Assembly (NCBI GenBank): GCA_014904845.1
Contig: MU119308.1
Span: 109,569 to 173,568 of the forward strand
DNA: 64,000 nucleotides
Source of the DNA: Acephala macrosclerotiorum
Lineage: Eukaryota > Ascomycota > Leotiomycetes > Helotiales > Mollisiaceae
Reading direction: 5' to 3'
The position numbers and the translations under genes are program-made. Under the pieces are notes generated by a model. That model saw only the letters and a program-made list of their open reading frames with translations, made no database searches and was not told where the DNA came from. Below, one piece after another: positions 57,376 through 64,000 of this stretch. Position 1 is the stretch's first letter. Every line of letters begins with the position of its first letter.

Positions 57376-57689
57376 TCACGACTCCGCCTCAGCAGCTTCC
57401 CGCTCAGCCCTTCGTGCTCTCTTCTCCAGCAAGCTTGTCCTCCTTGCCCCAAGAATCGCCTGTTGTCTCTGCTCCACGCCCGTCAACCAATATCCGAAGC
57501 TTCCTCCTACACCGGCGAACAGAGGGTACGCCCATAGTGACTCCTTGTTGAAGAAAGGTCGCATTTCGAGACCGAGTTGCCAGAAGCGGACGGCGAGGCC
57601 TATTATATAGCTTTCATCAGTGCCGTTCGAGCAGTTGTAGAGGGGAAGGACATACCGAAACCACCCCAGAACAGGACCTTATGAACCAT
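57376..57689 (-). CDS. Small mitochondrial membrane protein, probable complex I accessory subunit
   Basis: The model is complement(join(57376..57599, 57656..57689)), 85 aa, with one 56-bp intron just after MVHKVLFWGGF. The protein reads FWGGFGLAVRFWQLGLEMRPFF, then LWAYPLFAGVGGSFGYWLTGVEQRQ with one clear hydrophobic segment, and a charged C-terminus (RRTSLLEKRARRAEREAAEAES). Size, single TM and sequence pattern resemble the fungal complex I accessory subunits annotated as NUXM or 14 kDa/10.5 kDa subunits. The exact subunit name is not secure from sequence alone. It is divergent from the SHG1-like gene. Confidence 0.7.
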
Positions 57690-58021
57690 TTTGTATGTTT
57701 TTATGATCGATTGAAGCTCGTAGATGATGTATGCGAGCCTTCAGCTCTTTCTTGAGATCTGCGGACCGATTGATGTGTTTTTGCGTCCGCAATGAGCTGA
57801 TGTACGGCCTGATGCTGAAGTTGAAGGTTGTCGGCAACTCCCTCGAAGCTAAAATCGGGACATGCACACGTGACTAATATTGGGAGCTTCCATCTGGTGT
57901 CTCGAACGACGCGAAGCCCCAGAGCTCACGAATTAATTGGACACATGCGCTCAGGCATGAATCCAATCACGGCCTCGTCATTTATTTCCTATTCCTAGGA
58001 AGACTAGGACCGTGCCATGCA
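57690..58021. promoter_or_regulatory. Divergent spacer
   Basis: A 332-bp region between the small mitochondrial gene and the SHG1-like gene, holding both promoters. Confidence 0.5.
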
Positions 58022-60344
58022 ATGGCCACTACGATGGCGTTTGTGAAAGATGCTGCGGCTGCGGCTGCGACTGTCAATGGGAATGCGAAAGATGGACCTC
58101 CTGTAAGGAAAAAGATCAAGACGAGTGATCTTCCGATCTCGTCAGCTACGAGAGCTGCGATTGAGGATCTGGCGCATAAATTCAAGAAGAAGGGTGGCTA
58201 CGATTCTTTGCGCAAGCAGGTTTGGGAGGATTTGGAAAAGAGTGTAAGCTTCATTGCTCTTTCCATTCTAGGAGGATAGCGATCTAATGTACCTTGTTTT
58301 ACAGGACTTTGAGAAAGAGATATCACATGGGATTATCGAAGTGGCCGAAAAGGAGCTTGACAGAAACGCTTCTAACCTCCTAAAGCTCGAAAGAGGCAAA
58401 GCGACACTCCTTATCGAAGGTGCGGTTGAGCGAGCGGGAGTTTACCAAAGCGCGGAGTCGAGGATCGATGCTCTGATCGATGCGCATATTGAGGAGATTG
58501 AGTCGGGTATTAGGGCGCTGAGGCGCGAGGAGGTTGGAGAGGAGATTGCTGCTGCTGAACATGCTAGGGGAGGCAAGACCGATGAGCAGTATGCCGAAGA
58601 ATATCAGAAGAAGCGGGATGCAAGAGAGGCGATCAGACAGGAGGCTAGGGACAAGGAGAAAGCTATGCTTGATGAGAAACGACGAGAAGAGCGAGCCAAG
58701 AGAAAGGAAGAAGAGCGAAGGCAGGAAGCTGATGCAGAGAGAAGAAGGGCTGAACGCGAGGCTAGGAGAAAGGCCGAGCGTGAGAGGGAAGAGGAGAAGG
58801 AGAAGGAGCTGCGAGAGCGCGATCGACATCGTGATCGGGATGGAGACCGCGATAGGGATCGAGATCGGCGTACCGACAGACGTTCAGACAGAGATCGTGG
58901 CAGGGACGATGACCGAGATGATCGATATCGAAGACGTGATGATGGTACAAGTCACAAGGATTCTGTCAAGGAGACCACAGAAGTCACACCTAAGCTGGAG
59001 CTGTCAAAGGAAGAAAGCGAACGATTGGAGCAGGAAGCTCTTCATGATCTGCTAAAGGAAGGAAAGCGAACTTCACAGCGATCAAGGCACCAGTTAGAGC
59101 TCGATATCGATGAGAACTTAGCCCCGCCTCCTCGAAAAGCCATGCCAGCCTCAGCGATCAAGCCGATATCTCGAGATTCTCCTGTCAAGTCAGACGTGAA
59201 GAAGACCATCCTCAACGCTCCGACTGGCCCAAAGGCCGATTCCCAGGGCTTCAAGACACCTCTTCCACCGATCGAAAAGCGTTCTGATGACAGGGAGCCC
59301 GGAAGCCGTGACAGAAAGCGGAGTCGAAGCCGTGACCGAGAATCCACTCGAAGGTCCAGCAGAAGCAGAAGCAGAAGCCGTCGTCGCAGAGACAGCAGAG
59401 ATAGAGACTCCCGAAGAGACAGTCGCGATCGTGGTGATCGACGCCGTTATGATTCAAGAGATCGTGATGATAGACGTCGCAGAGATAGTCGAGACAGGCA
59501 TAGGAGATCAGACCGAGATCGCTCACGCTCCCCAGACAGACGCAGATCCTACCAGCCTCCAAACCACAATCATGAGAAGGAGAAACGTGATGCAAGCCGC
59601 GATCGCGTAAGTACCCAAACACACCCAGCACCTTTAGATTTCGAAGCAAATAAACTTGCTGACATCAAAAAGCGTGAGCAGGAAGCTATCAAGTGGAAGG
59701 CAGATCAGGAAGAACGCAAGAGACAAGGCTTACCACCTATGAATGCGTGGACTGAACAACGTACTGAGCGGAAGCAGGAAGACGGGAAAGAAGACCCTCG
59801 CAACAGCCCTGTATCAGCCAGAAAACGAGAACCATCCAGAGATAGAGACCGAGATCGTGATCGCACCTCCCGTGCACGAAGCAGGTCCCGAACTCCAACT
59901 GGCCGGCGTGGAAGCAGACGGGAGAGATCCACCAGTCCTGTTAATATCGACCGCTACGTACCTGGGGCCTCTTCTAGTCGTCGTGAGAGTACTACTGTCA
60001 AGCGAGACAGAAGCCGCAGCAGAGATCGTGACCGAGATAGGGATAGGGATAGGGATAGAGATAGAGATTCTCGACGTACTCGCGATGATGATAGAACTCG
60101 CCACAGAAGCCGCTCACGCAGTCGCAGAAGAGACAGAAGCAGAGACAGAGATCGGGACCGAAAGAGAAGCCGAAGCCCTGATGTCAGAAAAGACAGAAGT
60201 TACCGAGAGCGGTCTCGTGAGAGGGATCGTGAAAAGGACAAAGATAGGAAACGCGAGAGAAGTCGCAGTCGGGATAAGGACCGTGATAGGGAGAGGAAGA
60301 GAAGTCGTTCCACAGGTAGTCGACGGGATTCTCGAAGGAAATAG
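58022..60344 (+). CDS. COMPASS Shg1/BOD1-domain protein with RD/RS-rich tail
   Basis: A protein with an N-terminal BOD1/SHG1 domain, found in the Set1 COMPASS histone H3K4 methyltransferase complex (yeast Shg1). The model is join(58022..58243, 58305..60344), 753 aa. The domain covers about 30-140: LAHKFKKKGGYDSLRKQVWEDL, DFEKEISHGIIEVAEKELDR, LLIEGAVERAGVY. A charged helical segment (KRREERAKRKEEERRQ) follows, then long Arg/Asp/Ser dipeptide-rich tracts like those of splicing-associated proteins, far longer than in yeast Shg1. A perfect intron-like segment inside exon 2 (59607-59672, GTAAGT donor, GCTGAC branch, AAAAAG acceptor) is 66 nt and stop-free, so spliced and unspliced forms (731 or 753 aa) are both in frame. 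Confidence 0.82.
60030..60070 (+). repeat. GATAGG/GATAGA hexamer repeat inside coding sequence
   Basis: Tandem hexamers encoding an Arg-Asp dipeptide run in the tail of the SHG1-like protein; prone to length change. Confidence 0.8.
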
Positions 60345-60791
60345 GAGTTTATGGGATATGAGATGACATGTGGGACTAGCAAAAGGATATGGCACAACTC
60401 ATCTTGGTGGATGATGGCGCTTTGGCGTTGGCTATGTGGACCGAAGCCTAGGCTCTTCTTAGTTGATGATGATTCTCAGATACTAGAGCTGAGGTTCACG
60501 CAATAATGAAGATGATTATTTTGTGCAGGCATGTAAAACCCAAGTCTTCATTCCCAACCTGTGAGAACTTGTTCCTCCAGACTTCCTTCAAGGCACTCCC
60601 CAGCGGGATAAAACGCTCATCAAATCCAGCACAAGGTGAGATCTTACAAAGCTGAGTTTCAATTTACGCAAAGCCATTCTAACTCCATTCCTTCAGGTGC
60701 ATACCACCTCGCAACTCAATGACCTCGATCTATCTCACCACACCGCGTTTCAAAACCCTCGACCAACCTCATCCAAATCACAAGCCTCAAG
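60345..60791. other. Intergenic
   Basis: Spacer; nothing recognised. Confidence 0.5.
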
Positions 60792-61115
60792 ATGGCCTTA
60801 CCTTTCCACTCTTCTGAATTCAGCCACGATTGCTTTTCGAGCCACTGTGACGAAGTGATCTCTCCGCGCTGGAGAGCCTGGCTCGTAATAGTCACCGCCT
60901 TTACGCTCATGATGTTGGTCTTCGGCGCTGTCGAAATGACAAAAAACAGAACAGTTGAGCAGATTTTAAGCAATGGTAATACGAGCACAATCGCTCACCA
61001 CGAACGGGCCATAGAAATCTATGGGACTGAAAGTGAACGGGGACCGCTGAAGGCTTTGGCGATTGGGGTTTGGGGACTCTTGGTGGGAGCTTGGATTTTG
61101 GTGATGGGCGAGTAA
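60792..61115 (+). CDS. Small two-TM hypothetical protein
   Basis: A 107-aa single-exon ORF from the ATG at 60792. Two clear hydrophobic segments (WLVIVTAFTLMMLVFGAV and ALAIGVWGLLVGAWILVMG) flank a hydrophilic loop. The first segment is preceded by a short Cys/His-containing N-terminus. A tandem pair of hydrophobic segments in a short ORF is unlikely by chance, but no family is recognised and no intron was found. Confidence 0.5.
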   Translation: MALPFHSSEFSHDCFSSHCDEVISPRWRAWLVIVTAFTLMMLVFGAVEMTKNRTVEQILSNGNTSTIAHHERAIEIYGTESERGPLKALAIGVWGLLVGAWILVMGE

Positions 61116-61510
61116 GCTTGGGTTTCCTTGCATAGGTTCGTCTCCTTGCGCCCCCCAAGCTACAGGCACAGCCAACTCTCGTACGTCGGCTTGAAATGTC
61201 CCAGTCCAGGTCAAGACTCTTCATGCTGAAGAGGACGACTTCAGGACCTGACATTTTCCACTGGCAATCAGTGTATTCATTTCTTGATGCCGGTGTTACA
61301 GTCAGGTGCAGGTGGTGTGACACTCACCTTTTCAGCAGGCACGAGATCTACAATTCACCCAACCGAGCACCTCACTTGCCACTTCCTCATTCATAATTGC
61401 GGTTTCTTCACAATGGACAGCTTCGAAAAACAAAGCACACACTTACAAGAACCAAATCTCAAGTCAAGATCAGCACTCTTGAAAAAGATACTTCAAAATT
61501 CCAAGCGATC
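61116..61510. other. Intergenic
   Basis: Upstream of the PMP3-family gene. Frames at 61196-61529 are open but without domain content; an alternative upstream start for the PMP3-like protein cannot be excluded. Confidence 0.45.
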
Positions 61511-61892
61511 ATGGACTTCTGTTTACTGATCTGCATTATCCTGCTAACGCTCATTTGTTCGTCCTCTTTCACGTCTTCGTTATCAGATACTGATATGTCT
61601 ATAGTCCCACCACTTGGGGTCTTGATCGTAGTAGGCTGCGGTCCAGATCTTCTCGTCAACATTCTCTTCTGTCTTCTTGGGTGGGCATACATCTCCTTTC
61701 ATCTTCGGCCCTGATTAGACACTCTAACTGAAATGAATGGTGTTAACGAGGGGCAGTTATTTCCCGGGTCACATTCATGCCTTCTACTTGATCTTCGTCG
61801 CCTACGATCGCCAAGACAAGAGAAGAAAGGGTATTCCGATGTACGGGGACGCCTTCGGAATTTTCAGTAGGAGGGTACAGGAAGGCTATTAA
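61511..61892 (+). CDS. PMP3/SNA-family small membrane protein
   Basis: A member of the PMP3 (UPF0057) family of small hydrophobic proteins involved in membrane potential and cation tolerance. The conserved core is split by a 76-bp intron (61681-61756, branch near GTTAAC): IVPPLGVLIVVGCGPDLLVNILFCLLG joins to YFPGHIHAFYLIFVAYDR, the family signature. A basic C-terminal tail follows (QDKRRKGIPMYG) to TAA at 61890-61892. The 5' part is uncertain. With an intron at 61521-61586 (GCTAAC branch, TTATCAG acceptor, weak GTTTAC donor) the protein is 79 aa; without it, the frame stays open and gives 101 aa with an extra hydrophobic segment. Both are in frame. Confidence 0.75.
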
Positions 61893-62024
61893 GGATTTTA
61901 GAAACAGCCTACTTCGACGAGTCTGAGGGAAAATAGCGTCAATGATATTCATTTTTCTCCTTGCGAATTCACTTTCGAGAACAAGAATGATATGACTCTG
62001 TCGACCACCTAGTAGTTCTGAATC

Positions 62025-62444
62025 ATGAACTGGCTCAAGTGGCTTGCTCATACATCTGCTCGTTCTTCCTTCACCATGGTTCCCTTCATTACATTTCACA
62101 ATTACTCCCCGGCCTTCGGGAAAGCCTTCGACCAAAGCCAAGGAAGCCATCAATCACACAAGATGTCTGATCTCGAAAGTGACCTCCTAATTGAAGAAAA
62201 CCATCCCCTGCACTTTCAACAAGCACGCCAACACTTTCAAGGCCTGTTCGATGAAGGAAATTACCCACGACACTTTTTCCGCTTCCTTGCAGCTGCCAAT
62301 GTACTCGTCGTGGGTATTATTTCCTTCTGGTACATTGGTAACGGTATGAGCTTGGCGCCGAAGTCGTCAAACGGGTCTGGTACACAGATTGCAGCACAGA
62401 TCTACACTACGGTAGTGTACGAAGCTACAATAATTGGAGGATAG
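62025..62444 (+). CDS. Hypothetical small membrane protein
   Basis: A 139-codon ATG ORF, or 93 codons if starting at MSDLESDLLIEE (62163). One hydrophobic segment (FLAAANVLVVGIISFWYIGNG) follows a hydrophilic His/Gln-rich part. The internal start has an acidic beginning more like a real protein start than the upstream one. No family recognised. Confidence 0.35.
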   Translation: MNWLKWLAHTSARSSFTMVPFITFHNYSPAFGKAFDQSQGSHQSHKMSDLESDLLIEENHPLHFQQARQHFQGLFDEGNYPRHFFRFLAAANVLVVGIISFWYIGNGMSLAPKSSNGSGTQIAAQIYTTVVYEATIIGG

Positions 62445-64000
62445 TTGTCGGGATTTTGCCAGCGGGTTCAAAGGATTTCATAGGCGATTGCAGAGACTGT
62501 TGATGTAGGATGTATAGAAATCAAGCTGCCGGCAGAGAGGGATTTTGTGAAGCGGAGCTTGAGGATGGAAAATTTCGAGGTTGAACTTGTCACCCATGTT
62601 TATAAAACTTCTGGCACGCGTAGCATTGTGTTAATGGGGGAAGTTCTGGGTCGCGGAATAAGTGCACGTATAATGCTTTAATGGAAGACTTGCGATTTTG
62701 AAGATTCAGTAAGTAGCGATTGGATTTGCAGGTCACTTGATTCTTCTACGTGGCCCGAATAACCCCCCAACCTAATTCACATATATACTCAACCAATTTT
62801 ATTTCTGCTTCACGTTGTCTTCTAGTTCAAATTATCAATATCTTCTTCTGACACCGCGGCCAAGAAAGACTAGCTATAACAATCAACTTGATTGACTACA
62901 AGAATGAAGACTTCGAGAATATAGAACTCAAGGATGTAGACTTCAACAAACATCTACAAGTCAAAGAGAACGAGGGTAATGGAGCGGACCAGGTCGATTC
63001 TCGCTCTTGCAAAGCCTACGAAGTTGCCTCCCGAGTTGGAAAAGAGCCTCATCCGGGAACGTTTAAAATGGATAATCGGAACCGCCATTTGATTATCGTA
63101 GGAGAGCCGGCGATGGGGGGCTTCCTTCATGGTGATGATGATGATGATAGAGTACTAGCTACACACAGTAATGGGACGGAGAATCGATAATGAGAGCCGC
63201 ATCTACTCTGATTTATTCTCCGATCTATGTTTCTGGAAATGGGAGAGCCGCGTTGCTGGACATCGCGGCTGCAGTCCTGAGGCTGTTGGTAGGAGGTTCA
63301 TTCTTGTGGTAGCATGAGCTGTTGTGAGGAATCCGTCAGAGTTAGGAGATAGGTCCTATTCTGATGAGCTTTGCGAATAAGACCTAGATACCCAAGTTCA
63401 ACCTTATTTTTTGCGTAGTAGACAAACCGGCAACATCAAATGTGAATGGGCGACCCCGACATTGATGATGATGATGATATTTATTTACGTCCGGGGAGCA
63501 CAGGTGAAACCTGCTACTCTGACCTCCCGAAGGGTATGGGGACGTGCTAAGCTAAGGGATTATTTACAGAACCTCAGAAAGCATTTCATAGTGGCAAGAT
63601 AGCCGGCCGTATGGTTGAGTGACTGGGTCCCTTCCCCTACGGTGGGATGGGCCCAGATGAAGATAATATTACTCTAAAGGGGTACTTGAAGCCCTTAAAA
63701 CTAAGGACCCAGGGGCTCGACGTGAGTCAAAAGCTCCTAGACAGTCCTAGTAGTGGAATTTTCAAGCCCTTCCTTTAGAACAATTGTCGGTACCATAAAA
63801 GCGCAATATCAGTGAACTCAAACCCTCCTCCGAGACCTCTTTCCTTCCCCTACTCCTACTTCCCCTACTCCTCTCTCTTTCCTTCCTACTCCTCTCATAC
63901 TAGAATGTAATGTCCCCTCCTCATATTCCAAGCCTGCTCCTCTGCCCCCCTAAAACCGTGTGTCCTTGCTCTTAATCCTCCTTAATGGTGGCTGCCAGCC
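62445..64000. other. Terminal 1.5 kb with no supportable gene
   Basis: Contains two short GAT trinucleotide runs (about 63133-63148 and 63463-63478) and, near 63836-63900, a strongly pyrimidine-rich tract with repeated CTACTCC units that may be the leader of a gene beyond the window. ORFs at 62888-63190 (TTG start) and 63411-63602 have no support. Confidence 0.5.
63836..63900 (+). repeat. Pyrimidine-rich CTACTCC-type tract
   Basis: A 65-bp tract almost free of purines on the plus strand, with imperfect repeats of TCCCCTACTCC. Such tracts are common directly upstream of highly expressed fungal genes. Confidence 0.6.

Noticed and set aside
58380..60397. Long antisense ORFs opposite the SHG1-like gene
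   Set aside because: Mirror translations of the Arg/Asp-rich repeats; no independent support.
62888..63190. 100-codon plus-strand ORF
   Set aside because: Begins at TTG; the first ATG leaves only about 40 codons, including an Asp run from a GAT repeat.
1..64000. Secondary-metabolite cluster, CRISPR array, rRNA, or intact transposon
   Set aside because: No PKS/NRPS/terpene core gene, no regularly spaced repeats, no transposase, reverse transcriptase or long terminal repeats were recognised.

Overview
The window is nuclear DNA from a filamentous ascomycete (Pezizomycotina). The evidence is many 45-110 bp GT-AG introns with CTAAC/CTGAC-type branch sites, fungal-specific proteins (Edc3, Vac8, Shg1, Csl4, COX subunit IV, GH5) and 0.3-2.6 kb spacers. 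Decayed PEBP and 2EXR genes and a STAND-type N-terminal domain on an ankyrin protein would suit Leotiomycetes, but that rank is inference. Introns were placed by hand; almost every multi-exon model closes in frame.

Layout. 1-4.2 kb: 3' part of a vacuolar HMT1-type ABC transporter, convergent with COX4. 4.2-7.5 kb: a decayed PEBP gene and an F-box protein. 8.6-14.9 kb: an accessory-looking stretch with a C2H2 zinc-finger protein carrying C-terminal membrane segments, divergent from an ankyrin protein. 16.1-19.4 kb: secreted GH5 glucanase convergent with an APH-fold kinase. 20.1-31.9 kb: RNA and DNA metabolism (EDC3, PIF1 helicase, PUB1/TIA1 RNA-binding protein) and a possible Mediator subunit. 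32.6-34.5 kb: two orphan ORFs. 35.4-38.6 kb: dihydroxyacetone kinase divergent from exosome subunit CSL4. 39.3-41.9 kb: a wrecked 2EXR gene, a neighbouring intact ORF, and a membrane protein gene with an in-frame TAG. 42.4-49.1 kb: a large RhoGAP and SNF4. 50.5-62.4 kb: VAC8, IMP1, mitochondrial IF3, GCD2, a small complex I-like subunit, the SHG1/COMPASS protein, a small membrane protein, a PMP3-family protein and an orphan. The last 1.5 kb has no supportable gene.

Most genes are housekeeping. Several serve mitochondria (COX4, IMP1, IF3, complex I-like subunit, possibly PIF1), and IMP1 and IF3 share a short divergent promoter. EDC3 and PUB1 both act in cytoplasmic mRNA decay or storage. No secondary-metabolite cluster, CRISPR array, rRNA or convincing tRNA was seen. 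The most unusual signals are the 107-codon coding-like extension behind the TAG at 41258-41260, two stop-free 66-nt introns (in SHG1 and the PMP3-like gene), the membrane-anchored zinc-finger protein, and a PIF1 helicase with a CCHC knuckle.
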